Source: Pannonibacter phragmitetus DSM 14782
GTDB lineage: Bacteria; Pseudomonadota; Alphaproteobacteria; Rhizobiales; Stappiaceae
Length of the DNA stretch: 64,000 bases
Assembly (NCBI RefSeq): GCF_000382365.1
Contig: NZ_KB908232.1
Location: 1-64,000 of the forward strand
Direction: 5' to 3'
Shown: in pieces, positions 26,563 to 35,084 of the stretch
Numbering within the stretch: the stretch's first letter is position 1
Layout: every line of letters begins with the position of its first letter
Position numbers and translations under genes: made by a program
The notes under the pieces: generated by a model
What the model saw: only the letters and a program-made list of their open reading frames with translations
The model's database searches: none
What the model was told of the DNA's origin: nothing

Positions 26563-27222
26563 TCAAAAACTTGCGCGCCGGATCAGCCTTGCGATCCGGC
26601 GCGCCGTTTCAGGCACCGGCTCGATGATGGGCACGGAAAACTGCCCCGCCAGAGCCCGTGCCGCAACGGCCAGCGGCCCGCCGCCGATGACAATCGCCTC
26701 GGCTGCATCTTCCGAAATGGCCAGATGAATGGCCTCTGCCAGAGCCGCTTCAAGCCGTTCCGGGTTTGCCATCACCTGATGCACATCGCCCGCCGTCAAC
26801 CGCACGGAAACGAGACTGTCACCAAGACCATAGGCCACTGCCCGTGCCTTGATCGGGACGGCCAGATCCGGGGTCGTCGTGACGACGCAGAACCGCCGCC
26901 CGCCCTCAGCCGCTGCCAGCATGCCCGCTTCCGCAATGCCGGTGACAGGAACCTGTAGAACGGCGCGCAGCTCCTCCAGCCCGGGATCGCCGAAGGCAGC
27001 CGTGATGACGCCGGAAATCCCCTCCGGCAGATGATCCGCCAGCGCCGCCACATGCCCTGCCGCTTCCGCCAAAGCCTTTGGCTCCGTGATCACCGGAGGC
27101 CCTTTGGCAACGGTCACGGGCAGAAACTCGATCTCCGGCACCGCCTCCGCCGCAAGCCGCACCATGGCAAGCGTCGTCACCACGGTGGTATTCGGGTTGA
27201 TCAGCGCCACGCGCGGCTTCAT
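26563..27222 (-). CDS. Asp/Glu/hydantoin racemase-like protein lacking both catalytic cysteines
   Basis: A 219-residue protein of the hydantoin/aspartate racemase fold, starting MKPRVALINPNTT as family members do. In active racemases two cysteines act as acid/base, in motifs like ACFGDPG and LGCAG. Here the corresponding positions are Ala76 (TAAFGDPG) and Gly181 (VIGGGPLA). Racemisation by the known two-base mechanism therefore seems impossible. It could be a lyase-like or binding relative (compare maleate isomerase or decarboxylase members). It is co-transcribed with the amidase upstream (10-bp gap). Confidence 0.82.
   Translation of the reverse strand: MKPRVALINPNTTVVTTLAMVRLAAEAVPEIEFLPVTVAKGPPVITEPKALAEAAGHVAALADHLPEGISGVITAAFGDPGLEELRAVLQVPVTGIAEAGMLAAAEGGRRFCVVTTTPDLAVPIKARAVAYGLGDSLVSVRLTAGDVHQVMANPERLEAALAEAIHLAISEDAAEAIVIGGGPLAVAARALAGQFSVPIIEPVPETARRIARLIRRASF
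26573..26604 (-). terminator. Terminator-like hairpin inside the 3' end of the racemase-like gene
   Basis: A 12-bp perfect stem GCGCGCCGGATC (26573-26584) / GATCCGGCGCGC (26593-26604). On the minus strand it is followed by AAGTTTTTG, where the TGA stop lies. It therefore ends the minus-strand transcript while coding for the last residues. The convergent dehydrogenase ends at 26561. Confidence 0.65.
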
Positions 27223-27232
27223 TTCTGCGACC

Positions 27233-28405
27233 TCACGCGGCTGCCATGCGGCGGGCGAAATCCAGAATCATCTCCTCCCCGCCCCTTGCCGTCACCAGCG
27301 AGAGACCAACCGGAGCCCCGTCCACCAAAGCGCCGGGAATTGTCAGCTCCGGCAGGCTGCTGAGGCCGGCAATGCAGGTGATGGGCATGGTGGCCCGGCG
27401 GTAAAGCTCAAGATCGGATTGGCTGGCGTCACGCAAGGGCGCCGGGCCGGGCGCCGTTGGCAGCAGCAGGATCACGCCGCCGGAAAGCGCTTCATCCATG
27501 GCCGCGCGGATGGCAGACCGGTCTTGCGAGACCTTGGCGAATGTCTCACCGGAAACGGCCTTGGCCGCCGCCAGCCTCTCGCCGACGCCGGGCCCGAAGT
27601 CCGGCCGCTCTGTCTCGATCCAGTCCCCCAGCGCGCCCCAGGCCTCATAAGCCTGATGCAGCCGGAATGTCTCGAACCAGTCGATCTCCCCGTAGAGCGG
27701 GATGGCATGGGTGAGCGCAGGCCCCAGCAGGCTTTCAGCCCGGGCGACACCTGGCGCAAGAGCGCTCCGCATTGCAGGGTCCAGCATGGCCCATATGGTT
27801 TCCGGCATCCACAGCCGCGCGGGGGCCGGTGCATTGCCTGCCTTGATGCCGAAGACCGCGCTGATCCGCAGCATCAGATCAAGGTCACGGGCAAACCAGC
27901 CCGGCACGTCGAAGCTGGGGGCCAACGGTTTCAGCCCCGTGCCATCAACGCGGCCATGGCCGGGACGCAAGCCGTAGAGCCCGCAGAAGGACGCAGGAAT
28001 GCGCACCGAACCGCCCGTATCGCTGCCAAGGGCAAAGTCCACGAGGCCTGCAGCCACCGCGGAGGCCGAACCGGACGACGAGCCGCCCGGCACCCGCAGC
28101 GGCGCAGCGCTGTTCAGCGGCGTGCCGGTGTGGGCATTGCTGCCGATCATGCTGTAGGCAAGCTCATCCATTTTCGTGAAACCGGCGAGCGCAGCCCCCG
28201 CATTCAGCACCGTTTGCAGCGATGGCGCTGTGACTGCGTCCGGCGCATGGCTTGCCTTCCAGGCCGGGCTGCCATTGCCCGCAACACGCCCCGCGAAGGC
28301 GTAATTGTCCTTGGCGGCAAAGGTAAGACCGCTCAATGGCCCTTCGCCCGCCACCAGCGGTGTGTCCAGAACCTCGATGAAGGCTTCGGCTGCATCATTG
28401 ATCAT
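27233..28405 (-). CDS. Amidase-signature family amidohydrolase
   Basis: A 390-residue enzyme with the Ser-cisSer-Lys triad of the family: Lys32 (AAKDNY), Ser109 (GGSSSGSAS) and Ser133 (GSDTGGSVRIPAS). The 77- and 24-residue spacings match the family. It hydrolyses an amide or ureide to acid plus ammonia/amine. The operon order gntR, amidase, racemase-like, opposite an ABC oligopeptide-type importer, suggests catabolism of an imported amide compound. It is shorter at the C-terminus than GatA. Confidence 0.93.
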   Translation of the reverse strand: MINDAAEAFIEVLDTPLVAGEGPLSGLTFAAKDNYAFAGRVAGNGSPAWKASHAPDAVTAPSLQTVLNAGAALAGFTKMDELAYSMIGSNAHTGTPLNSAAPLRVPGGSSSGSASAVAAGLVDFALGSDTGGSVRIPASFCGLYGLRPGHGRVDGTGLKPLAPSFDVPGWFARDLDLMLRISAVFGIKAGNAPAPARLWMPETIWAMLDPAMRSALAPGVARAESLLGPALTHAIPLYGEIDWFETFRLHQAYEAWGALGDWIETERPDFGPGVGERLAAAKAVSGETFAKVSQDRSAIRAAMDEALSGGVILLLPTAPGPAPLRDASQSDLELYRRATMPITCIAGLSSLPELTIPGALVDGAPVGLSLVTARGGEEMILDFARRMAAA

Positions 28406-28418
28406 GAAATCATTTTCC

Positions 28419-29153
28419 TCATGAGGTCAGGTCTATGCCGGCGCGGCGGGCCGCGCCCTGAATATGGGCAGCCATGGCGTGGCAGGCGGCATCCCGGTCC
28501 AGCCGGTCCACTGCTTCCATGATCGCCAGATGCTCACTGGCGGTCTCCACCATGCTTTCCATCCGCACCATGGGCACCCACTGGCTGCTCTGGAACTCCC
28601 GCGCCATCAGCCGGTGCATGGACTGGAAGATGCGGTTGCCGCAGGCCTCGACAATGAGGTCATGGAACAGGGTGTCCTGCTCTGCCGCCTCGACACTGCG
28701 GCCCGTGCGGGCAGCCGCCATCAGCGCCTCGACAGAGCGCCACAGCCGCCATTTCACATCACCGGTGAGTGCAGGCATGGCCAGGCGCAGTACCTGCGGC
28801 TCCATCGCCATGCGGAATTGATAGGTCTCCTCAAGCGAGTAACCGGTGCCGTGCGACCACAGATCCGCCGGCTGAAGGCTGGAGGCGGCGGCGACGAAGA
28901 GCCCACGCCGCTGTTCCACCCGCACAAGACCCAGCGCTTCCAGCATGGAAATCGCCTCGCGCACCGAAGGACGCGATGCGCCCAGAATGCCCGCCAGATC
29001 GCGCTGGGACGGCAGGGGATCGCCCTCCTCCAGCCCTTCATCGGCAATCATCGCCTGGATCGCCCGGGCCACGCGCGCCGGAACGGAGGCGGACGCGTCA
29101 TCCTCCGGCAGCGCCAGTGTGCCGTATGCGTCATGTGGTGAAAGACTGGTCAT
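28419..29153 (-). CDS. GntR-family (FCD domain) regulator
   Basis: A 244-residue regulator. The winged helix (EEGDPLPSQRDLAGILGASR, then SVREA) follows a ~25-residue tail. The FCD domain has the usual metal-site pattern (DTLFHDLIVEACGN, then a late H). It is the first gene of the amidase operon and divergent from the ABC importer. The palindrome at 29204 between them is a likely target. Confidence 0.92.
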   Translation of the reverse strand: MTSLSPHDAYGTLALPEDDASASVPARVARAIQAMIADEGLEEGDPLPSQRDLAGILGASRPSVREAISMLEALGLVRVEQRRGLFVAAASSLQPADLWSHGTGYSLEETYQFRMAMEPQVLRLAMPALTGDVKWRLWRSVEALMAAARTGRSVEAAEQDTLFHDLIVEACGNRIFQSMHRLMAREFQSSQWVPMVRMESMVETASEHLAIMEAVDRLDRDAACHAMAAHIQGAARRAGIDLTS

Positions 29154-29203
29154 ATCTGCCTAAATCTTCGCCTTGCATCAAAAATGCGCTGTTCATACGC
29201 TCA

Positions 29204-29218
29204 TCTGGTCAGACCAGA
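29204..29218. promoter_or_regulatory. GntR/FCD-type operator in the amidase-ABC divergent region
   Basis: TCTGGTCAGACCAGA is a perfect 15-bp palindrome with the TGGT-N3-ACCA core. It lies 51 bp upstream of the GntR start (29153) and 135 bp upstream of the ABC receptor start (29353). Its position allows control of both directions by the FCD regulator at 28419. Confidence 0.65.
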
Positions 29219-29352
29219 AGGATTTGGTAGCGCACGAAAACCTGACCTTCAAGTCAAAAATTAAAATGACTTCCAGACATTGCAAATCCCGCAAGTTCTG
29301 AAAAGTCGTTCAATAAGAAACATATCGAACCTCTCAGATAAGGAAGACATTG

Positions 29353-30963
29353 ATGGCGTTGAAGACATTCCGAAGCGCAGCACTTGCGGCCCTTTCGTTT
29401 GCCGCCCTTGCCGGCACGTCAATGCATGCTTTGGCAGCAGGCACGCTGCGTATCGGCATGACAGCGTCGGATATTCCCCTCACCACCGGTCAGGTCGATC
29501 AGGGCGGCGAAGGCATGCGCTTCATCGGCTACACGGTCTATAACTCGCTGGTCGAGTGGGATCTTTCGAGCGCCGACAAGCCTTCCGTCCTGACGCCGGG
29601 CCTTGCCACCGAATGGAGCGCCGATCCGGCCGACACCAAGAAGTGGACTTTCAAGATCCGCGAAGGCGTGAAGTTCCATGACGGCTCGGACTTCACCGCC
29701 CATGACGTGGTGTGGAACCTCGACAAGCTGCTGAAGACCGATGCGGAACAGTATGACCCGCGTCAGGCCGCACAGGGCAAGTCGCGCATTCCTGCTGTCG
29801 ACACCTACCGCGCCATCGATGACTACACGCTGGAAGTCGTCACCAAGGCTCCCGATGCGACCCTGCCCTATCAGCTCGCCTGGATCTTCATGAGCTCCAA
29901 GGCCAACTGGGAAGCCAAGGGCAAGAACTGGGAAGAAGTTGCCAAGGAGCCGTCCGGCACCGGCCCGTGGAAGCTTGCGAGCTTCGTCCCGCGCGAGCGC
30001 GCCGAACTCGTGCCCAACACCGGTTACTGGGATGAAGCCCGCATCCCGAAACTCGACAAGATGGTGCTGGTGCCCCTGCCCGAGCCGAATGCCCGCACCG
30101 CGGCGCTCCTCTCCGGTCAGGTGGACTGGATCGAGGCGCCCGCCCCGGACACGATCCCGGCCATCAAGGCACAGGGCATGACGATCACCTCCAATGCCTT
30201 CCCGCACAACTGGACCTGGCACCTGTCGCGCGCCGAAGGCTCGCCTTGGAACGACATCAACGTGCGCAAGGCAGCGAACCTCGCCATCGACCGTGACGGC
30301 CTGTCCGAACTGCTGGGCGGGCTGATGATCCCGGCCAAGGGCTTCGTGCCGCCGTCCAACCAGTGGTTCGGCAAGCCCACCTTCGACGTGAAGTATGATC
30401 CGGAAGAGGCCAAGCGCCTGCTGGCGGAAGCCGGTTACGGCCCGGACAAGCCGCTGAAGGTGAAGGCGCTGATCTCGCCCTCCGGCTCCGGCCAGATGCT
30501 GCCGCTGCCCATGAACGAATACATCCAGCAAAGCCTTGCGGAAGTGGGCATCGAGGTTGAGTTCATGGTGGTGGAATGGAACCAGATGATCAACCTGTGG
30601 CGCGCCGGCGCCAAGGACCCGAGCGTCGAGGGCTCCCAGTCGATCAACTTCACCTATTTCATCCAGGACCCGTTTACCGGCTTCCTGCGCCACCTGAGCT
30701 GCGACCTCGTGGCGCCGAACGGCACCAACTGGGGCCACTACTGCGATCCGGAGATGGAAGGCCTGTTCAAGCAGATCAAGACCACCTTCGATCCCGAAAA
30801 GCAGGATGAGGTGATCCGCAAGACCCACGAGAAGTTCGTCAATGACGCGCTGTTCCTGATGGTCACCCATGACGTTGCGCCCCGCGCCATGACCGGCAAG
30901 GTGAAGGGCTTCGTCCAGCCGCAGAACTGGTACCTGAACTTCTCCTCCATCACGATGGAATGA
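29353..30963 (+). CDS. ABC transporter substrate-binding protein, family 5 (dipeptide/oligopeptide type)
   Basis: A 536-residue periplasmic receptor of the DppA/OppA family. The Sec signal peptide starts MALKTFRSAALAALSFAALA, with cleavage after HALAAG. The family signature lies near residue 75 (ADTKKWTFKIREGVKFHDGS followed by DFTAHDV). It also contains RKAANLAIDRDGL. It is followed by two permeases and two ATPases. Family 5 receptors bind peptides, nickel or various amides and opines. With the amidase next door an amide or opine-like ligand is possible. Confidence 0.94.
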   Translation: MALKTFRSAALAALSFAALAGTSMHALAAGTLRIGMTASDIPLTTGQVDQGGEGMRFIGYTVYNSLVEWDLSSADKPSVLTPGLATEWSADPADTKKWTFKIREGVKFHDGSDFTAHDVVWNLDKLLKTDAEQYDPRQAAQGKSRIPAVDTYRAIDDYTLEVVTKAPDATLPYQLAWIFMSSKANWEAKGKNWEEVAKEPSGTGPWKLASFVPRERAELVPNTGYWDEARIPKLDKMVLVPLPEPNARTAALLSGQVDWIEAPAPDTIPAIKAQGMTITSNAFPHNWTWHLSRAEGSPWNDINVRKAANLAIDRDGLSELLGGLMIPAKGFVPPSNQWFGKPTFDVKYDPEEAKRLLAEAGYGPDKPLKVKALISPSGSGQMLPLPMNEYIQQSLAEVGIEVEFMVVEWNQMINLWRAGAKDPSVEGSQSINFTYFIQDPFTGFLRHLSCDLVAPNGTNWGHYCDPEMEGLFKQIKTTFDPEKQDEVIRKTHEKFVNDALFLMVTHDVAPRAMTGKVKGFVQPQNWYLNFSSITME

Positions 30964-30969
30964 GGCCTT

Positions 30970-30999
30970 CTGCCCGGCGGGGTCTTCTCCGCCGGGCAG
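30970..30999 (+). promoter_or_regulatory. Intercistronic hairpin after the receptor gene
   Basis: CTGCCCGGCGG (30970-30980) pairs with CCGCCGGGCAG (30989-30999) in an 11-bp stem with an 8-base loop and no T run. It lies just after the receptor stop and before the permease. Such hairpins commonly stabilise the upstream message or weaken readthrough, so that more receptor than permease is made. Confidence 0.6.
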
Positions 31000-31084
31000 G
31001 CTCTCCCGAGCATACCCCAGGATCCCGGCCGCAAGAGCCGGGACGCAAAAGACACCGGTTTCCAGAGAAGAGCGGCCACCGCCC

Positions 31085-32038
31085 ATGTTCATCTATCTTC
31101 TGCGCCGTCTGATCTATGTGCTGCCGGTTGCCATCGGCGTCAGCCTGATCTGCTTCCTGCTCGTGCATATCGCCCCCGGCGATCCGCTGACGGCCATCAT
31201 GCCGGTGGACGCGACGCAGGAGGAACAGGCCGCCATGCGCTCGGCCTACGGGCTCGACAAGCCCCTGCCCCTTCAATACGCCATCTGGGTCGGCAAGGTG
31301 GTGACCGGCGACCTTGGCAAATCCATCGCGACGGGCCGCCCGGTGGCGCAGGAAGTGTTCGGCGCTGTCCAGAACTCCCTGCTGCTGGCAATGATGGCAA
31401 GCCTCATCGCCTTTCCTGTCGGCCTGACGCTCGGATTTCTCGCTGGATACTGGCGCGGCACCGCCTTTGACCGCCTGGTGACGGGCGCTGCCATCACCGG
31501 CGTCTCCGTGCCCAACTACTGGCTCGGCATCGTGCTGGTCATCATCTTCTCCGTCCAGCTCGGCTGGCTTCCGGCCATGGGCGCAGGGCCCGGCGGTTCG
31601 GGCGAGTGGGTCTGGGACCTCGAGCACCTCAAGTATCTGATCCTGCCATCCGTCACCCTGTCTGTTGTGCCCATCGGGCTGGTCGCCCGCACGGTGCGTG
31701 CACTTGTGGGCGATATTCTCACGATGGACTTCGTGCAGGCGCTCTATGCCAAGGGCATGCGCCACCGCGAGGTGCTGCGCCACGTGCTGTGGAATGCCGC
31801 GCCCACGGCACTGTCTGTCATGGGCCTGCAGCTCGGCTATCTGCTGGGCGGCTCGATCCTGATCGAGACTGTGTTCAACTGGCCCGGCTCGGGTTTCCTC
31901 CTGTCCAACGCCATCTTCCAGCGCGATCTTCCGCTGCTGCAGGGCACGATCCTGGTACTCGCCATGTTCTTCGTCACCATGAACCTCCTCGTCGATGTGG
32001 CACAGGCCGCCATCGACCCGCGCATCAAGAGAGCCTGA
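31085..32038 (+). CDS. ABC transporter permease, DppB type
   Basis: A 317-residue inner-membrane subunit. The N-terminus (LRRLIYVLPVAIGVSLICF) forms the first helix. The DppB-family region HIAPGDPLTAI follows, then the EAA-like loop near residue 215 (ALYAKGMRHREVLRHVLWNA). It pairs with the DppC-type permease three bases downstream. Confidence 0.95.
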   Translation: MFIYLLRRLIYVLPVAIGVSLICFLLVHIAPGDPLTAIMPVDATQEEQAAMRSAYGLDKPLPLQYAIWVGKVVTGDLGKSIATGRPVAQEVFGAVQNSLLLAMMASLIAFPVGLTLGFLAGYWRGTAFDRLVTGAAITGVSVPNYWLGIVLVIIFSVQLGWLPAMGAGPGGSGEWVWDLEHLKYLILPSVTLSVVPIGLVARTVRALVGDILTMDFVQALYAKGMRHREVLRHVLWNAAPTALSVMGLQLGYLLGGSILIETVFNWPGSGFLLSNAIFQRDLPLLQGTILVLAMFFVTMNLLVDVAQAAIDPRIKRA

Positions 32039-32041
32039 GCC

Positions 32042-32941
32042 ATGAGCGTGACAAGCCCCGCGGCAGGCCCTGCCACGATCACCCCACCCGTGGTTCAGTC
32101 AGCCCCCGGCTACTGGTCCGGCGTCGCCCGCCGTTTCACCCGCGACCGGCTGGCCGTGGTCTGCCTCGTCATTCTGGCGGCGCTGGTTCTGGCCGCGATC
32201 TTTGCCCCGTATCTGGGCCTGGCCGACCCATACAAGGCCAGTATGATCCGCCGCCTGAAGCCCATCGGCTTCGACGGCAATCCGCTTGGCACCGACGAAC
32301 AGGGCCGCGACATGCTGGCACGGCTGATTTACGGCGGCCGCCTGACCCTGTTTGTCGGGCTGATGCCGGTGGTCCTGGCCTTCTTCATCGGCTCGGCACT
32401 GGGCATCATCGCCGGCTATGCGGGCGGCTGGCTCAACACGGTGATCATGCGCACCGTGGACATCTTCTTCGCCTTTCCGTCCGTGCTTCTCGCCATCGCC
32501 ATTTCCAGTGCGCTGGGCGCCGGCATCGTCAACAGTCTGGTGTCGCTCACCATCGTCTTCATCCCGCCCATTGCCCGCGTCGCCGAAAGCGCCACCGCAA
32601 GCGTCCGCTCCCTCGACTATATCGATGCAGCAAGGGCCAGCGGCGGCGGGGCGCTCACCATCATCCGCGCCCATGTGATCAGCAACGTCATCGGCCCGAT
32701 CTTCGTCTATGCCACCAGCCTCACCAGCGTGTGCATGATCCTCGCTGCCGGCCTCTCCTTCCTCGGCATCGGCGTGCGCCCGCCCGAGCCGGAATGGGGC
32801 CTGATGCTGAACACACTGCGCACGGCGATCTACGTGAACCCCTATGTCGCCGCTCTGCCCGGCCTGATGATCTTTGCCACCTCCCTCTGCCTCAACCTGC
32901 TCAGCGACGGCCTGCGCAGCGCCATGAACGTCAAGGACTGA
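32042..32941 (+). CDS. ABC transporter permease, DppC type
   Basis: A 299-residue permease. It starts with a short cytosolic tail and a first helix (LAVVCLVILAALVLAAIFAP). The DppC signature region is NPLGTDEQGRDMLARLIYGG, and the EAA-type loop is YIDAARASGGGALTIIRAHV. It forms the membrane channel with the preceding gene. Confidence 0.96.
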   Translation: MSVTSPAAGPATITPPVVQSAPGYWSGVARRFTRDRLAVVCLVILAALVLAAIFAPYLGLADPYKASMIRRLKPIGFDGNPLGTDEQGRDMLARLIYGGRLTLFVGLMPVVLAFFIGSALGIIAGYAGGWLNTVIMRTVDIFFAFPSVLLAIAISSALGAGIVNSLVSLTIVFIPPIARVAESATASVRSLDYIDAARASGGGALTIIRAHVISNVIGPIFVYATSLTSVCMILAAGLSFLGIGVRPPEPEWGLMLNTLRTAIYVNPYVAALPGLMIFATSLCLNLLSDGLRSAMNVKD

Positions 32942-32952
32942 GGAGCACGCAA

Positions 32953-34017
32953 ATGACAGCCACCAACGCCTTGAACGCAGAAACTCTTGCGCAGACCGAA
33001 GACAGGGGCGGCCCGGCCCAGCCCCTGCTGATGGCGCAGAACCTGACCAAGCACTTCCCCATCCGCTCCGGCCTTCTCAACCGGCGCACCGGCACGGTGC
33101 ATGCGGTGGATGACGTTTCATTCCATGTGAAAAAGGGCGAGACGCTCGGCATCGTCGGCGAGTCCGGCTGCGGCAAGTCCACCACCGCCCGCCTCCTGAT
33201 CGGTCTCATCCCGCATGATGCCGGCCAGATCATCTTCGACGGCGAGGCACTGGGCGCGGAACTGGCACTGAAGGACCTGCGGCGCGGCGTACAGATGGTG
33301 TTTCAGGACAGCTACGCCTCGCTCAACCCGCGCCTGACCATCCTCGACTCCATCGCCTTCGGCCCGAAGCTGCATGGCATGGACGATCCGGAAGGCCGCG
33401 CCCGCAGTCTGATGGAAAAGGTGGGGCTTGATCCGGCCCGCTTTGCCCATCGCTACCCGCACGAACTGTCCGGCGGCCAGCGCCAGCGCATCAACATTGC
33501 CCGGGCGCTCGCCATGGCCCCGCGCCTCGTCATCCTGGATGAAGCCGTCTCCGCCCTCGACAAGTCGGTGGAAGCGCAGGTGCTGAACCTGCTCAACGAT
33601 CTCAAGGCGGAGCTGGGCCTGACTTACGTTTTCATTTCCCATGATCTGAATGTGGTGCGCTACATTTCCGACCGGGTGATGGTGATGTATCTGGGCGAAG
33701 TGGTGGAAATCGGACCAGCGGAAAGCATCTACGAGCGGCAGGCTCACCCCTACACCGCCTCGCTCTTTGCCGCGATGCCCTCCATGGACCCGGACAACCG
33801 CACCATGGAACCACCGCTCGCAGGCGATCCGCCCAACCCGATCAACCCGCCCACCGGCTGCCGTTTCCACACCCGCTGCCGCTTTGCCGAAGGCGTCTGC
33901 GCTGCGGCCAAACCCGCCCTTGCCGCCCTTCCCGGCGCAGAGGATCACATGGCCGCCTGCCACATGCTGGAGCCCGCCTCCGGCCACAGCCTTGCCGTGA
34001 AGGAGGCAGCAGAATGA
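32953..34017 (+). CDS. ABC transporter ATPase, oligopeptide type (first of two)
   Basis: A 354-residue ATP-binding subunit. The frame is open much further upstream, but the real start is the ATG at 32953, 11 bp after the permease stop. Walker A is GESGCGKST, the Q-loop is in VFQDSYASLNPR, and the signature is LSGGQRQR. Walker B is RLVILDEA and the switch histidine is in FISHDLNVV. The C-terminal OppF-type extension has cysteines in CRFHTRCRFAEGVC, which bind an Fe-S cluster in some relatives. Confidence 0.95.
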   Translation: MTATNALNAETLAQTEDRGGPAQPLLMAQNLTKHFPIRSGLLNRRTGTVHAVDDVSFHVKKGETLGIVGESGCGKSTTARLLIGLIPHDAGQIIFDGEALGAELALKDLRRGVQMVFQDSYASLNPRLTILDSIAFGPKLHGMDDPEGRARSLMEKVGLDPARFAHRYPHELSGGQRQRINIARALAMAPRLVILDEAVSALDKSVEAQVLNLLNDLKAELGLTYVFISHDLNVVRYISDRVMVMYLGEVVEIGPAESIYERQAHPYTASLFAAMPSMDPDNRTMEPPLAGDPPNPINPPTGCRFHTRCRFAEGVCAAAKPALAALPGAEDHMAACHMLEPASGHSLAVKEAAE

Positions 34018-35018
34018 GCAGCACAATGACCACCGCCGCCCCCCTGATGGAATTCGACAATCTCACCGTCCGCTTCAAGGGCGAGCGCACGGTCCATGCC
34101 ATCAACGGCGTCAGCCTCACCATGCAGCAGGGCGAAACCCTCGGGCTGCTGGGCGAGTCCGGCTCCGGCAAGAGCGTGACGCTGAAGACGCTGCTGCGCC
34201 TGCTGCCGCCGCGCCGGACAGACATCGAAGGCAGCGTGCGGGTGAACGGCACCGATGTGATGAAGCTGCAGGGCGCAGCCCTTTCCGCCTTCCGGGGCAG
34301 CGAAGTCTCCATGGTGTTCCAGGAACCGGCGCTGGCGCTTGATCCTGTCTTCACCATCGGCGACCAGATCGCCGAAACCGTGATGCGCCACAAGGGCGTG
34401 AGCAAGCTGGCGGCCATGGATGTGGCGCTCGACATGCTCACCCGCGTGCGCATCCCCTCGCCCGAACGGCGGCTGAAGAACTATCCGCATGAAATGTCCG
34501 GCGGCATGCGCCAGCGCGCCATGATCGCGCTCGCGCTCGCCTGCCGTCCCAAGCTGCTGCTGGCTGACGAGCCGACCACCGCCCTTGATGCCACCGTGCA
34601 GATCCAGATCCTGCTGCTGCTGCGCGAATTGCAGAAGGAATTCGGCATGGGCGTGATCTTCGTCACCCACGACATTGGCGTTGCCATCGAGGTGTCGGAC
34701 CGGATCGCGGTCATGTATGCGGGCAATATCGTGGAGATGGGCCCGGCGCGCGAGATCATCCGCAACCCGCAGCATCCCTACACGCGCGGCCTTCTGGCGG
34801 CGAACCTGCATGATGTGGTCAAGGGCCAGCGGCTCGACGCCATCCCCGGCTCCCCGCCCGCGCTCGAAACAAAACCCGTCTCCTGCTCCTTCGCCCCGCG
34901 CTGCGCCTTCGCAACCGATGTCTGCCGGTCGCAGAAGCCAGAGCTTGTTCCGGCCAGCGGCCAGCCCACCCACGTCTCCGCCTGCTTCCACCCGCAAACG
35001 GCCAACGTGGCGGCTTGA
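34014..35018 (+). CDS. ABC transporter ATPase, oligopeptide type (second of two)
   Basis: A 334-residue ATPase. Walker A is GESGSGKSV, the signature is MSGGMRQR, Walker B is LLLADEPT, and the switch histidine is in FVTHDIGVA. The C-terminal oligopeptide-transporter extension is present (CSFAPRCAFATDVC). The start overlaps the previous stop by ATGA, so the two ATPases are probably made in equal amounts as a heterodimer. A GTCCCCGC hairpin (35035-35055) follows, before the convergent ade gene. Confidence 0.95.
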   Translation: MSSTMTTAAPLMEFDNLTVRFKGERTVHAINGVSLTMQQGETLGLLGESGSGKSVTLKTLLRLLPPRRTDIEGSVRVNGTDVMKLQGAALSAFRGSEVSMVFQEPALALDPVFTIGDQIAETVMRHKGVSKLAAMDVALDMLTRVRIPSPERRLKNYPHEMSGGMRQRAMIALALACRPKLLLADEPTTALDATVQIQILLLLRELQKEFGMGVIFVTHDIGVAIEVSDRIAVMYAGNIVEMGPAREIIRNPQHPYTRGLLAANLHDVVKGQRLDAIPGSPPALETKPVSCSFAPRCAFATDVCRSQKPELVPASGQPTHVSACFHPQTANVAA

Positions 35019-35084
35019 GCCCTCCCCCCGCGCCGTCCCCGCCCTGTGCGGGGACCTGCCGGGGAGGCAGTGCCTTACAACCTG

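Noticed and set aside
31606-32952. N-terminal extension of the first oligopeptide ATPase to an 803-residue protein
   Set aside because: The extension overlaps the two permease genes in another frame and is Arg/His-rich nonsense; ATG 32953 gives a normal ATPase.
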